Assembly (NCBI GenBank): GCA_022447545.1
Contig: JAKVBI010000015.1
Span: 62,001 to 126,000, forward strand
DNA length: 64,000 nt
DNA from: Myxococcota bacterium
GTDB lineage: Bacteria > Myxococcota_A > UBA9160 > SMWR01
Direction of reading: 5' to 3'
In this document: piece by piece, positions 30,616 through 40,038 of the stretch
How the letters are laid out: each line of letters begins with the position of its first letter
Position numbering within the stretch: the first letter of the stretch is position 1
Program-made: the position numbers and the translations under genes
Notes under the pieces: generated by a model
The model's database searches: none
Told to the model about the DNA's origin: nothing
Seen by the model: the letters and a program-made list of their open reading frames with translations, nothing else

Positions 30616-32100
30616 CTAAGTCCGAAGATTATTGACGAGTTCACTTGCCGTCTCCGAACTGTCGAGCAAGTCACCCACATGCTTCTGCGAACCCTTCAGG
30701 GGTTCGGCCATGAGAATTCTCTTGATCGGTTCATCACCCACGCTGAAGGAGATCGAGTCCCAGTTCACACCAAAAACCGCGTCCCCGTAGCGCTTGAGAC
30801 ACTCGCCCCTGAAGAACGCCCGTGTATCGGTGGGAGGCTGCACGATGGCGGCGGTGATTTCCTCGTCCGTAACGATCCGTTCTGCTCTCCCCTGTCGCTC
30901 GAGAAGATAGTACAAGCCCTTATCTGGGCGCAGATCGTGGTATTGCAGATCGAGCATGGAGACCTCTGGAGCGCTCCAGTCCATACTCTTGCGATCCATG
31001 AAGCTCTCCATCATCGCCTTCTTCATCACCCAGTCGATTCGGGTGTTCAATTCCATGGGATCGCGCGCCAGGCACTCCAGCGCATGCTGCCACTTCTCGA
31101 GCACATCTCGGATCTCCGGGTCCGTATCCGACTGGGAGTAGTACTGCAGCGCCATCTCGAGAAACTCGCTCTGTACCTCGACCGCGGTGAGTCGCTTGCC
31201 GTTTCCGAGTTGAAGCTTTTGTTTACAGGTCGGATCCATAGAGACCTGTTTGATCGCCTGGACGGGGTCCCGCATAGCGAGATCTCGAGTGACCGCTCCG
31301 TCTTCGATCATCGACAGGATGATCGCCGTCACCCCGTTTCTCAAATAGATGGTGTACTCGCTGAGGTTGGCATCGCCGACGATTACGTGCAGGCGGCGGT
31401 ACTTCTCACGATCGGCATGGGGCTCGTCTCGCGTGTTGATGATGGGTCGTTTGACCATCGTGTCCAGCGCGACTTCGGTCTCGAAGAAGTCGGAGCGCTG
31501 AGAGATCTGATAATCACACGCTTGACTGCGGTTCTCACTGCCCACCTTCCCAGCCCCACAGAAAACCTGGCGTGTCACGAAGAAGGACATCAAATGCTCG
31601 ACGATCTGCTTGAACGACGTACGCCGATCCATCAGATAGTTCTCATGTGAGCCGTAGCTGTTCCCTTTGCGATCGCTGTTGTTCTTATAGAGGAGCATCT
31701 GGGTTCCGTCCGGGAGGAGCGTGTTGGCCTCCCGCCGGCTGGCTTCCAGAATCCTCTCGCCGGCTTTTTCGTGACGGACCAGGTCCTTGAGGCTGGAGAC
31801 CTCGGGACACGAGTACTCGGGATGGGCATGATCGACGTAGTACCGTGCCCCATTGATCAAGGTCTTGTTGCGGGCGATGTTCTCTTGCTGGTTCGGCGTG
31901 TACTTCTCGCCATCGACCTGGAAGCCCCGAGCATCCGCGAGTGGGTTCTCCTGATCGTAGTCCCACAAAATCTCACCGGCGTGGTCCTCGTGGTACGCGT
32001 TGACCAAGAGCACACAACCTGAGATCGGGTCGAAATCAGGATCACCTTTGACGGTGATCCCGTACTCGAGTTCCGTACCCATCACCTTGGGAATCGCCAT
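30616..32100 (-). CDS. dop: Pup deamidase/depupylase Dop
   Basis: Deamidates Pup C-terminal Gln to Glu and removes Pup from substrates. It begins with MGTELEYGITVKGD (7-20). It carries the Dop-specific insertion (about 38-80, with LWDYDQENPLADARGF), the catalytic Asp90 in YYVDHAHPEYS, and YKNNSDRKGNSYGSHENYL. The C-terminal GSQKHVGDLLDSSETASELV matches mycobacterial Dop. Length 494. ATG preceded by AAGGGG. It precedes pup, as in actinobacteria. Confidence 0.96.
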   Translation of the reverse strand: MAIPKVMGTELEYGITVKGDPDFDPISGCVLLVNAYHEDHAGEILWDYDQENPLADARGFQVDGEKYTPNQQENIARNKTLINGARYYVDHAHPEYSCPEVSSLKDLVRHEKAGERILEASRREANTLLPDGTQMLLYKNNSDRKGNSYGSHENYLMDRRTSFKQIVEHLMSFFVTRQVFCGAGKVGSENRSQACDYQISQRSDFFETEVALDTMVKRPIINTRDEPHADREKYRRLHVIVGDANLSEYTIYLRNGVTAIILSMIEDGAVTRDLAMRDPVQAIKQVSMDPTCKQKLQLGNGKRLTAVEVQSEFLEMALQYYSQSDTDPEIRDVLEKWQHALECLARDPMELNTRIDWVMKKAMMESFMDRKSMDWSAPEVSMLDLQYHDLRPDKGLYYLLERQGRAERIVTDEEITAAIVQPPTDTRAFFRGECLKRYGDAVFGVNWDSISFSVGDEPIKRILMAEPLKGSQKHVGDLLDSSETASELVNNLRT

Positions 32101-32135
32101 CGGGCCCCTTCGCTCACGAGTTGCACGAGGTGCAG

Positions 32136-33977
32136 CTAGAGATATTGGCCCGCGTTGATATTTTCGATGGACCGCTCTTTCCGGCTGATCCCGGAGATCA
32201 GGGTACGAACGTTGATGATCCGCTCGCCCTTGCGACCCGATATGCGTGCCCAGTCGTCGGGATTCGTCGTGTTCGGGAGATCTTCGTTCTCCTTGAACTC
32301 ATCGTTGACCGAATCGATCAAATCTTCGACGCGAATCCCTCGCTCGGAGCGCTCGATCATCCTCTTCACGGCCCTCTTCTTCGCACGAGCCACGATATTC
32401 TCAATCATCGCACCACTCGAGAAATCCTTGAAGTAGAAGATCTCGCGCTCTCCCTTCGCATACGTGACTTCCAGGAATTTGTTTTCTTCGGTCGTCGCGT
32501 ACATGTGTTCGATGCAGCCCCTGATCATGGCATCGGCGATCTGCTCGGGATCATCCCCATATTTCACCGTCATGTCGGCGTGGAACGGCAGCGTGGGTAT
32601 GAGGTACTTGGCAAAGATCTCATGCGCCGCTTCCTTGTCGGGGCGCTGCACCTTCACCTTCAAGTCCAGCCGACCCGGTCTCAGAACCGCGGGATCGATC
32701 AGATCCTGGCGGTTACTGGCCCCGATCACGATGACATTGTTCAGAGCCTCGACACCGTCGATTTCAGACAAGAACTGAGCCACCACCGTGGCCTCCATGT
32801 CAGAGGAGATCCCAGAGCCGCGCATGCGGAACAGGGAATCCATCTCGTCGAAGAAGATCACGACGGGGACGTCTTCACTGGCCTTCTCCCGGGCCTTCTT
32901 GAAGACCTCGCGAATCTTGTGCTCCGTTTCTCCCACATACTTGTTGAGAAGTTCCGGCCCCTTGACGTTCAAGAAGTACGCCGCCGTAGCCCTGCCCGTC
33001 CGAGCCTCGATGCTCTTGGCAAGACTGTTGGCAACGGCCTTGGCGATCAGGGTCTTGCCGCAGCCGGGCGGACCGTAGAGCAGGATCCCCTTCGGAGGCG
33101 ACAGTTCGTGCTCGGCAAATACCTCCGGGTGCACGTAGGGCAACTCCACGGAATCTCGCAGGATTTCAATCTGCTCGCCGAGACCTCCAATCCGCTCGTA
33201 GGTGATGTCGGGGATCTCCTCGAGCACAACCTCTTCCACGGACGATTTCGGAAGCTTCTCGAATGCGTAGTGGGTGCGCGGATCGTAGAGGATGCTGTCA
33301 CCCGTTTTCATTTTCTCGCGGCGCAATGGCTCTGCGAGGGTCACGACACGCTCGTCATCGGTGTGTCCGAGCACGATGGCGCGGTTGTCGGCGATGAAGT
33401 CCACGATGGTGGCAATTTCGCCTCGCGCTACGTAGCCGGCTGGCTCCACGACGTTGAAGGCTTCGTTCAGCACCACCATCTGGCCCTCTTCCAGAACGAA
33501 GGGGTCCAGGCTCGGGTGAACGTTGACTCGCATCGGTCGACTGTCCACCACGATCTCACACGTTCCGTCCTTGTTGGGACGCTGAAAGATCCCGTAGCTA
33601 TTGGGCGGCGCGCACAACTTGTCGACCTCTTCCTTCAAGAGTTCGATCTGTTGCTTGGCCTCCTGGAGCATCTGGACGAGGCGTTCATTCTGTCGCTCGG
33701 CGTCAGCGAACTGGCCCCGGGTCAATGCGTGACGACGCCGCAGCGCCTCGAACTCCGCAACCAACCGATCGAGGCGGCGGCGAAACTCCGCCGAGTCGCT
33801 CCCGAACAGACGAATGGTGTCTTGGAGATCCGTTACGTCGTCGCGATAGCTGGAGGTGTCCACCTCGGGCCCCCGCTCGCTCGCTTCCGGCTCTTCATCC
33901 CCAGGGTTCGCAGTCGAAATCCGCCTCATGACGTCCCGCACGAAACCCTTCCTACCCGTCGAATCCAGTTCACTCAT
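32136..33977 (-). CDS. arc: Proteasome-associated AAA ATPase Arc/Mpa
   Basis: Hexameric unfoldase that captures pupylated proteins and feeds the 20S core. Coiled coil that recruits Pup (about 63-120), two OB-fold domains (about 121-240), one AAA domain with Walker A GPPGCGKT (302-309) and Walker B VVIFFDEMDSL (about 372-382). The C-terminus ends in GQYL, with the penultimate Tyr needed to dock on PrcA. Length 613. ATG 33977 with AGGAGGG upstream; the longer frame has no ribosome site. First gene of the operon. Confidence 0.97.
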   Translation of the reverse strand: MSELDSTGRKGFVRDVMRRISTANPGDEEPEASERGPEVDTSSYRDDVTDLQDTIRLFGSDSAEFRRRLDRLVAEFEALRRRHALTRGQFADAERQNERLVQMLQEAKQQIELLKEEVDKLCAPPNSYGIFQRPNKDGTCEIVVDSRPMRVNVHPSLDPFVLEEGQMVVLNEAFNVVEPAGYVARGEIATIVDFIADNRAIVLGHTDDERVVTLAEPLRREKMKTGDSILYDPRTHYAFEKLPKSSVEEVVLEEIPDITYERIGGLGEQIEILRDSVELPYVHPEVFAEHELSPPKGILLYGPPGCGKTLIAKAVANSLAKSIEARTGRATAAYFLNVKGPELLNKYVGETEHKIREVFKKAREKASEDVPVVIFFDEMDSLFRMRGSGISSDMEATVVAQFLSEIDGVEALNNVIVIGASNRQDLIDPAVLRPGRLDLKVKVQRPDKEAAHEIFAKYLIPTLPFHADMTVKYGDDPEQIADAMIRGCIEHMYATTEENKFLEVTYAKGEREIFYFKDFSSGAMIENIVARAKKRAVKRMIERSERGIRVEDLIDSVNDEFKENEDLPNTTNPDDWARISGRKGERIINVRTLISGISRKERSIENINAGQYL

Positions 33978-34327
33978 ATCACGCCCTCCTGCTCCACCAT
34001 TCCCGCGCTGGCGCGGTCGGCTGCACAGGCTTTTGCAAACCATGTGCCGGGATGGATGTCCGGTCCAGATTTGGCTTCAGGGAGGCGCTGGGGAGTCGGA
34101 GCGGGCCGTCACAAGCGGCGAAACGAGTTCTGGGCTCGCTCCCGGCCTGCGAAATAATCGAGTGGATCCCGTTCAAGCGTTGCTCCGGCGAATCGAATTC
34201 TCGTTGTACTTCCAATGACTTCCGCGATAAGGGCGTGCTTTGCTCGCTTCCGCTTTCGTTCCGAGCAATCCAACGACGTGCAAGAACGCGCGAACTTACT
34301 GGAATTGCTTCAGTTTTCCGTGTTTCG

Positions 34328-34355
34328 AGTCTATCAGACGCCCCTCTCGTGTCAA
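34328..34355 (-). promoter_or_regulatory. Strong sigma-70-type promoter of the proteasome operon
   Basis: On the minus strand: TTGACA (34355-34350), a 16-base spacer, then TAGACT (34333-34328), with TG ahead of the -10 (TGATAGACT) making it an extended -10. Predicted transcript start about 34321. It stands between the lolA end and arc, the first gene of the proteasome operon. Confidence 0.72.
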
Positions 34356-34461
34356 CTCCACGAACCGCGGCGAGGGGCAGGCAAGTAGCTGATTTCACTC
34401 CGAAAAGCGCAGGTCCAAGCGAAAGCGGAGAGAGCCTTGACCCAGCACTCGACGCTCCTCG

Positions 34462-34491
34462 AAAAAAACTGGTGCACGGGGGAAACGCACC
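34462..34491 (-). terminator. Candidate terminator of the ftsK-lolA operon
   Basis: On the minus strand a GGTGC/GCACC stem with an 11-base loop is followed by AG and seven T. It lies 210 bases after the lolA stop. The stem is short, so this is a moderate call. Together with the promoter downstream it would separate lolA from the proteasome operon. Confidence 0.42.
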
Positions 34492-34700
34492 CACGCCCCA
34501 GCTCCAAGCCGCTCCGTGTGCCGAAGAATTGACGCTTCTGTTGGAAGTTCCGACTTCCAGCGGGGCTTTGGCAGCGGATTTTTCGCAGCCATGGGGCCAT
34601 TCCGGGAACCTCGCAACTCGGCGGGTGGAGCTGAAAGGCCAGTCCCTGGGTACACGCAATCGCCGAAAGTTCCCGCCAGCGTTCGTTTTGGTACGGCCTC

Positions 34701-35471
34701 TCATGGAGTTCCTGCCCCCTGGGCATCGACGTCAATGACTCGCACGCCATCAGGTGGGTCGAACTGGAAGCGCAGGGGATCGGGATCCAAATTCACCTCG
34801 ATCTCGGAAAACTGGACTGCAGTGACGTTCCCCAGGAGGTCGCCGATCCGACTCTCCAGAAGATCCCCGGTAGAGGGGTCCACCCGAATCCAAAGCTTCT
34901 CGTAGCTCGAGGGAACTTTCGGAACCAACTCCAGCATGGCCTCGGAATCGTCACAGCGGTGGGAGCGCACGTCAAAATCCGCGACCAGCTCCCCCTCTCC
35001 GATCAGAAAATGAACCCCGGCGACGCCGAAGTAGTCCCCCGTCGTGGTGAACCGCTGAGCCTCGGCGTGTGCGGGGTCGTAGAGCCAAATCGTGGTGCCA
35101 TCACTCACCAGCAGACTCGGCTCTGGCGATTCATAGGCCCACCGCATTCGACCGGGCTTCGCGAACTCTGCCACGCCCTTGGCAGGTACTGGCTCCATCG
35201 CCTGGCCAAACGATGTGGCGCGGCGGGTCTGTGTGAAGCGAACCCGGAGGTCTCGCAGGGATTGGTAACGCGACTGAACGGCCGCGATGGCAGCTTGTTC
35301 ACAAGAGGAGACTGATGCCTTGACGTCGGGACCCGACCCCTCGCCGCTCGCCACATCCGGCTGCAGAAGAATGGCCGCCCCGAATGAGCACGACCAAAGC
35401 AAGCCACGGATCAGGCCAACGTGAGGTCCCGCCAGGACGGAAACGCGATCTCTTCGCACTCGAAACTTCAC
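34701..35471 (-). CDS. lolA: Outer membrane lipoprotein carrier protein LolA
   Basis: Periplasmic chaperone that ferries lipoproteins from the inner to the outer membrane. A long signal peptide (about 1-42, with LIRGLLWSCSFGAAILL) precedes the LolA beta-barrel fold: YQSLRDLRVRFTQTRR, then GKMRWAYESPE-like GRMRWAYESPEPSLL and DGTTIWLYDP. Length 256. GTG start overlaps the ftsK stop by 4 bases (GTGA). The ftsK-lolA pairing is also usual in gammaproteobacteria. Confidence 0.93.
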   Translation of the reverse strand: MKFRVRRDRVSVLAGPHVGLIRGLLWSCSFGAAILLQPDVASGEGSGPDVKASVSSCEQAAIAAVQSRYQSLRDLRVRFTQTRRATSFGQAMEPVPAKGVAEFAKPGRMRWAYESPEPSLLVSDGTTIWLYDPAHAEAQRFTTTGDYFGVAGVHFLIGEGELVADFDVRSHRCDDSEAMLELVPKVPSSYEKLWIRVDPSTGDLLESRIGDLLGNVTAVQFSEIEVNLDPDPLRFQFDPPDGVRVIDVDAQGAGTP

Positions 35472-37876
35472 GGTTCGGGCGGCCTCGCGAAAACTTCCCT
35501 GGGTTTGTTGCCAACCTGGGGACCCACGATGCCCTCTTCCTCCATCTGCTCCACCATGCGCGCAGCACGGTTGTACCCAACCTTCAGGCGACGCTGAACG
35601 TAGGAGATGGATGCGTTGCGGGTCTCGGCAACGATGGCGACCGCACGGTCGAACATCTCATCGACCTCCTCGCCGCGGCCCTCGCGAGCTTCGCTTTCTT
35701 CCTCGCTACGGATCAGGGTCTCGTCGAAGGACGGGCTTCCCTGCTCACGGAGGTGGGCCACGAGGGTATGAACCTCCTCCTCGGTCACGAAGGCTCCGTG
35801 TACGCGCTGAAGCTTCGAGGTTCCGGGCGGCAGGAACAGCATGTCACCCTGCCCCAGGAGAGTTTCCGCACCGTTCTGATCCAGGATCGTCCTCGAATCC
35901 GTCCTCGAGGAAACCTGAAAGGACACCCGCGCGGGAAAGTTTGCCTTGATGACGCCGGTCAACACATCGACACTCGGCCGCTGTGTGGCCAGAATGAGAT
36001 GGATGCCAGCTGCCCGCGCCATCTGGGCCAGTCGCTGCAAGGCCTCTTCGACGTCGCGGGCGGAGACGACCATCAGATCCGCAAGTTCATCGATCACGAC
36101 CACGATGTACGGGAGGTGGTGGAACTCCACCTCTTCGCCCTCTTCCTCGCCGGGTTTCGGTCGCAGGCGGAAAGTCTTGTTGCCATCCGCCAACTCCTGG
36201 GCCGCTCGCTCGTTGAACTGCTGGATGCTCCGGACTCCCAACGCGGACATCATCTGGTAGCGCTCTTCCATCTTGTGAACGATGCCTTGGAGGGCGGCTG
36301 CTGCCCGTTTGGGATTGGTGACGACATCAGCAATGAGGTGCGGGATCCCCTCGTAGATCGACAGCTCCAGAAGCTTTGGATCGACCAGGAGAAGCTTCAA
36401 GTCGTCGGGTGTCGCTCTCCCGAGGATCGAACACAGCAGCGAGTTCAGGAACACACTCTTTCCCGTGCCCGTCGCTCCAGCAACCAGCAGGTGCGGCATC
36501 CTTGCGAGATCGGCAAAGGACGGGTTGCCGAAGATGTCTTTGCCCAGAGCGATCATCAGCTTGGAGGCATCCGATCGATATTCATCGCACTCCAGGATGT
36601 CGCGGATGTAGACATTGTCGCGTTCGGCATTGGCCACTTCGATACCGACCACGGACTTGCCAGGCAGAGGTGCAATGATCCTCACCGACAGCGCGCGAAG
36701 TGCCAAGGCGAGATCGTCCGAGAGGCTGACGATCCGATTCACTTTGACGCCGGAGGCGGGCTCGAACTCGTACATCGTAATCACCGGCCCGGGGTGAACC
36801 TTGTCGACCTGCCCACCCACTCCGAAATCCTGGAGTTTCTTCTCCAGGATGCGTGAGTTCATGATCAAACTCTCGCGGTCATAGGTTTTCGCCCCGGTGG
36901 CGGGACGTTGGAAGATCGATACTTCCGGATGGACGTACGGACCCGTCTTGGTCAGCTCGTTGAAGGTGAAAGTCTCCTGACGGACCTCGACACCCTTTTT
37001 GCGCTCCTCGCCGTGGTCGACGATCACGGGATCGGCCCCACGGGCGGGCCGACTGCGAGTCGGAACCTCCGCAGGAACCTCGGCAGCGGCGATCTCCACA
37101 ACAGTCGAGCTGGTCGCCTCGGGTTCCGGCGCCCGGGCCGCGGCCACGCGTACCCGTCGGGCGCGCTGCTCACGCTTGACCAGGACGGCCTGGACTCCGC
37201 GGCGAGCTCCTGTCATCAGATGACCCGCGCCGCGACGCACAGCTGCCTGGCCGTCGAGAAAGGCATTGCCAATCCGTGCCGCCAAGTCCAGCACGGATGC
37301 CCCCACCCATCCCACGGCCATTCCGACGGCAACGAGTCCGCGTGCCGGAGACAAACCCAACACCGCCAGTAGCCCGGTTACGAGAATCAGCCCGTTGAGC
37401 AATACGGAACCCCAGGTTCCGAACAGCCACGTTTCATAGCCCACGAGAAAGCCCCCGAGCGCTCCCTCCTCGAAGACCCCGATCCCTGATGGGAGGAGCC
37501 CGACGAGCAGACTCGGTAGGACGGACAGTGCCAGCACCAGGAGTCCAACCCCAACCCAGACCCGGGAGCCAGGCTTGGCCATCTGCGCGCCAACGACCAG
37601 GCGGGTGCCTAGGTACGCGAGGACTCCAACGGCCACCACGGACGAGAATCCTAGGCTCCCGACCAGAACGGCCGCCAGAGCCGCCCCAAAGCGGCCAGCC
37701 GCATTGGAGACGCCCTCGCTCGAAAAAATGGGGTCCGCGGGCTCGTAGCTGAACAGTGCCAGAACCGACAGCAGCGACAGGGCCACCATCGCGACCCCTG
37801 CAGACTCACGCACAAAACGGTAACGGGGCGCCTGAGCGCTTTCGCGCCCCCGCCCTTTTGCGGCCGCCTTAGCCAT
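35468..37876 (-). CDS. ftsK: DNA translocase FtsK
   Basis: Septal DNA pump that clears the chromosome dimer region during division. Four N-terminal membrane helices (about 27-200), a short linker, the alpha and RecA-like beta motor domains with Walker [13 protein letters not shown] and Walker [14 protein letters not shown], and a C-terminal winged-helix gamma domain ([20 protein letters not shown]). Length 802. ATG 37876 preferred; GTG 37885 is in frame three codons upstream. A promoter is proposed near 38069-38054. Confidence 0.96.
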   Translation of the reverse strand: MAKAAAKGRGRESAQAPRYRFVRESAGVAMVALSLLSVLALFSYEPADPIFSSEGVSNAAGRFGAALAAVLVGSLGFSSVVAVGVLAYLGTRLVVGAQMAKPGSRVWVGVGLLVLALSVLPSLLVGLLPSGIGVFEEGALGGFLVGYETWLFGTWGSVLLNGLILVTGLLAVLGLSPARGLVAVGMAVGWVGASVLDLAARIGNAFLDGQAAVRRGAGHLMTGARRGVQAVLVKREQRARRVRVAAARAPEPEATSSTVVEIAAAEVPAEVPTRSRPARGADPVIVDHGEERKKGVEVRQETFTFNELTKTGPYVHPEVSIFQRPATGAKTYDRESLIMNSRILEKKLQDFGVGGQVDKVHPGPVITMYEFEPASGVKVNRIVSLSDDLALALRALSVRIIAPLPGKSVVGIEVANAERDNVYIRDILECDEYRSDASKLMIALGKDIFGNPSFADLARMPHLLVAGATGTGKSVFLNSLLCSILGRATPDDLKLLLVDPKLLELSIYEGIPHLIADVVTNPKRAAAALQGIVHKMEERYQMMSALGVRSIQQFNERAAQELADGNKTFRLRPKPGEEEGEEVEFHHLPYIVVVIDELADLMVVSARDVEEALQRLAQMARAAGIHLILATQRPSVDVLTGVIKANFPARVSFQVSSRTDSRTILDQNGAETLLGQGDMLFLPPGTSKLQRVHGAFVTEEEVHTLVAHLREQGSPSFDETLIRSEEESEAREGRGEEVDEMFDRAVAIVAETRNASISYVQRRLKVGYNRAARMVEQMEEEGIVGPQVGNKPREVFARPPEP

Positions 37877-38255
37877 AGAACTCACCGAACGAGATGACGC
37901 CCCTCACCCCTGGGACACCCGGAGAGTAGCGCTGGTGGGATGTTCGATCGAGTTCAATGGCCCCGGTCGAAAAAATGTCCCAGTCGTCCCAGCCAGCGTA
38001 TGGCTTTGCGAGCCGCCCAGGGAGACAGAGCCCCTTCGGGGAACGCGACACCTCGAAGCAATTATATCAAACACTGTTTTAAATATTTGGCCCTCTTCCC
38101 CCCAAGATGCTCCCAAGAGAAAAGACCTCGACTCGGACTCCATGGGACCCTGGGTTGCCCGGCGACCCGCCGCCCCGGCCATTCTGTGGCTTGACGATTC
38201 GCCGAGCTGGCGGGAAGATAAACACTCACCCCGCATCCCGATGGAGCGAAAAACC
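37877..38255. other. Divergent regulatory region between ftsK and ssb
   Basis: 379 bases without a gene. The middle (38060-38095) is markedly AT-rich and likely holds the promoters of both genes. On the minus strand there is a perfect extended -10, TGATATAAT (38069-38061), about 185 bases ahead of ftsK, without a good -35. I see no equally clear promoter for ssb. Confidence 0.6.
38061..38069 (-). promoter_or_regulatory. Extended -10 promoter of ftsK
   Basis: TGATATAAT on the minus strand: a TG plus consensus TATAAT, an extended -10 that can work without a -35. The predicted start is about 38054. It is set in a run of A and T unlike the rest of this GC-rich DNA. Confidence 0.5.
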
Positions 38256-38666
38256 ATGGCTGCAGTCAACAAAGTCATTTTGATCGGGAACCTGGGCCGA
38301 GACCCGGAGCTTCGTTACACACAAAGCGGTCAAGCCGTGGCGAATTTCAGCCTCGCAACGACCGAACGCTTTCCCGGCCGCGACGGGGGGGAATCACAGG
38401 AGCGAACCGAGTGGCACCGGATCGTAACCTGGGGAAAGACGGCAGAGAATTGTGCTCAATACCTCGCCAAGGGCCGAAGCGTCTACATCGAAGGACGGCT
38501 GCAGACCCGCGACTGGGAGGACAAAGAGGGCAACAAACGTCAAACCACCGAGATCAACGCCCAGCGCGTACAATTTCTTGGTGGGCCGCGTAGCGAGGGC
38601 GCCGGCGCTCCGAGGCCGGCGGACCCGAACACCGGGCCTCCCCCCTCGGACGACATTCCCTTCTGA
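38256..38666 (+). CDS. ssb: Single-stranded DNA-binding protein
   Basis: SSB for replication and repair. OB-fold from [19 protein letters not shown] to about residue 105, then a short Gly/Pro-rich linker and the conserved acidic tip DDIPF that binds partner proteins. Length 136. ATG at 38256 has GGAG nine bases upstream; an in-frame ATG at 38241 would add five residues. Confidence 0.97.
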   Translation: MAAVNKVILIGNLGRDPELRYTQSGQAVANFSLATTERFPGRDGGESQERTEWHRIVTWGKTAENCAQYLAKGRSVYIEGRLQTRDWEDKEGNKRQTTEINAQRVQFLGGPRSEGAGAPRPADPNTGPPPSDDIPF

Positions 38667-38690
38667 ACCGACCTTCGAGTTCGCCTAGGA

Positions 38691-39065
38691 TTAGCCGCCC
38701 ATGCGGTCGGTGCGGAGCGCGCGTACCAGCGCGTTGATGTGCTGGCGCGCCTGGGCATCCAGATTTTCGAATTCGATGCCCATGCCCATGACTTCGTGAT
38801 CCGCCTCGGCATGACGAACCACGGCTCCAGTGACTTGGATCGGGTCTTCGCAACCCGGAATGTTGAACTGGAGTTCGACGTGAGTCCCCAGCGGGTGCGG
38901 TCGATCCGTCTCGACGAAGATCCCACCCTCGTTAACGTTGCGCGCAAAATCTGAGAACAACTCGTCGACAGTCTGGTAATCGACCCGAACCACGAGATCC
39001 GCACGAGGCGATTTGCGCCGCTCAGACAGCGAAGCGACACCGATCGGATTGCTATCGTCCCTCAT
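38691..39065 (-). CDS. PilZ-domain protein (myxobacterial type)
   Basis: A 124-residue single PilZ domain. The c-di-GMP motif RxxxR is present (ERRKSPRADLVVRVDYQ), while the second motif, usually D/N-x-S-x-x-G, reads NVNEGGIF, so binding may be weaker or lost. This pattern (TVDELFSDFARNVNEGGIF, then GCEDPI) is that of the PilZ paralogue family abundant in Myxococcus. It could tie c-di-GMP to motility; pilT is in the same window. ATG 39065 has GGGAG eight bases upstream; a GTG at 39080 is in frame. Confidence 0.85.
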   Translation of the reverse strand: MRDDSNPIGVASLSERRKSPRADLVVRVDYQTVDELFSDFARNVNEGGIFVETDRPHPLGTHVELQFNIPGCEDPIQVTGAVVRHAEADHEVMGMGIEFENLDAQARQHINALVRALRTDRMGG

Positions 39066-39098
39066 CCGCAAGACTCCCACTACCCCGATGGAAACCGA

Positions 39099-39947
39099 TC
39101 ACCGGGACCGGTTCCGAGGCCTCCCGACCTCATCGACCGTCCGCAACCCCGGCCTTAGCGGCGTCCCGACCTCACGGGATCCCTTCCCGTGCCCGCGGCG
39201 CCTGCCGCGAACTGCCGCAGCACCCGGCAACGCTCGTGCGTCTTCTTCCAGCAGGCCCTGTTCGGCGAAGCTGAGATAGCCCCGCTCGGCCACGACCACG
39301 TGGTCAAGCACCCTGACACCGAGCAACTCTCCCGCGTCCACCAGCCTGCGGGTGATGTCTCGGTCCTCGTGGCTCGGCGCTGGATCTCCACTCGGGTGGT
39401 TGTGAACCACGACGAGGGCAGCGGCCGCCTCACGCAATGCGCAGCGAAACACTTCGCGCGGGTGCACGAGACTCGCATTCAGCGTTCCCTGGGAAATGAG
39501 TTCCGTGCGGATCACGCGGTGGCGGCCGTCCACGAGCACCGCCAGGAACTGCTCCCGACGCAGATCACGAAGCGACGGATAGAAGTGCCGATAAACCTCC
39601 TCGGCCGTGCGCAGCGGTGTGCCTGCCTGCAGTCGGTGGGCAGCGAGACGACGTCCCAACTCGAGGCTGGCCAGAACACTGGCCGCTTTCACGGGTCCCA
39701 CGCCCCGACAGGCCGCAAGCTCTCTTCCGCTGGCACAAGCCAGCCCTCGGAGCCCTCCGACACGAGACAACATTGCGGCCCCCACCTCCCGAGCACTCAC
39801 ACCGGGGCCTCCCGTTCGCAGGAGCAGGCCCAACAGCTCGGCATCTCCCAAAGCTCGCGGGCCGAGATGTTCCAGGCGCTCGCGCGGAGGATCGATCAAG
39901 GGGCGATCGGAAACCGTTCCGGCCGAAACCGGATCAGACGTCGGCAT
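39099..39947 (-). CDS. radC: RadC-family JAMM domain protein
   Basis: 282 residues. N-terminal helix-hairpin-helix region (about 20-115, with RELAACRGVGPVKAASVLA) and the MPN/JAMM domain with the metal motif HNHPSGDPAPSHED. RadC function is debated; despite the name it is probably not a repair enzyme. A basic C-terminal tail of about 40 residues is extra. ATG 39947 with GGAG nine bases upstream; the frame extends far upstream without start support. Confidence 0.92.
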   Translation of the reverse strand: MPTSDPVSAGTVSDRPLIDPPRERLEHLGPRALGDAELLGLLLRTGGPGVSAREVGAAMLSRVGGLRGLACASGRELAACRGVGPVKAASVLASLELGRRLAAHRLQAGTPLRTAEEVYRHFYPSLRDLRREQFLAVLVDGRHRVIRTELISQGTLNASLVHPREVFRCALREAAAALVVVHNHPSGDPAPSHEDRDITRRLVDAGELLGVRVLDHVVVAERGYLSFAEQGLLEEDARALPGAAAVRGRRRGHGKGSREVGTPLRPGLRTVDEVGRPRNRSR

Positions 39948-40038
39948 GCTGAAAAACTCCGCGGGACCGCGGGAGGGAAGAACAGCATAGCGCCAACCGA
40001 GGGCGGGGCACGGATCCCGCACGGGGTCGCTTGGGTTG

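Larger units (their letters stand above)
33978..34700. other. 723-base region between lolA and arc: leader and promoter of the proteasome operon
   Basis: Both strands have open frames here (about 230-240 codons), but third-position GC is not raised as in neighbouring genes and the frames run through the promoter, so I read the region as non-coding. Order on the minus strand: lolA stop, candidate terminator (about 34491-34462), promoter (34355-34328), then a leader of about 344 bases. The leader contains a CCGCG-CCAG-CGCGG hairpin (34016-34003) about 26 bases ahead of the arc start. I could not match it to a known structured RNA or riboswitch. Confidence 0.6.

Noticed and set aside
30475-31650. 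391-codon open frame on the plus strand
   Set aside because: Antisense to pup and dop, which are clear by family motifs.
32121-34157. 678-codon open frame on the plus strand
   Set aside because: Exactly antisense to arc; protein text is low-complexity His/Asp/Arg with no family resemblance.
33979-34704. Open frame of 241 codons on the minus strand between lolA and arc
   Set aside because: Crosses the candidate terminator and the promoter, lacks the GC-rich third position of neighbouring genes, and has no ribosome site; treated as leader and promoter DNA.
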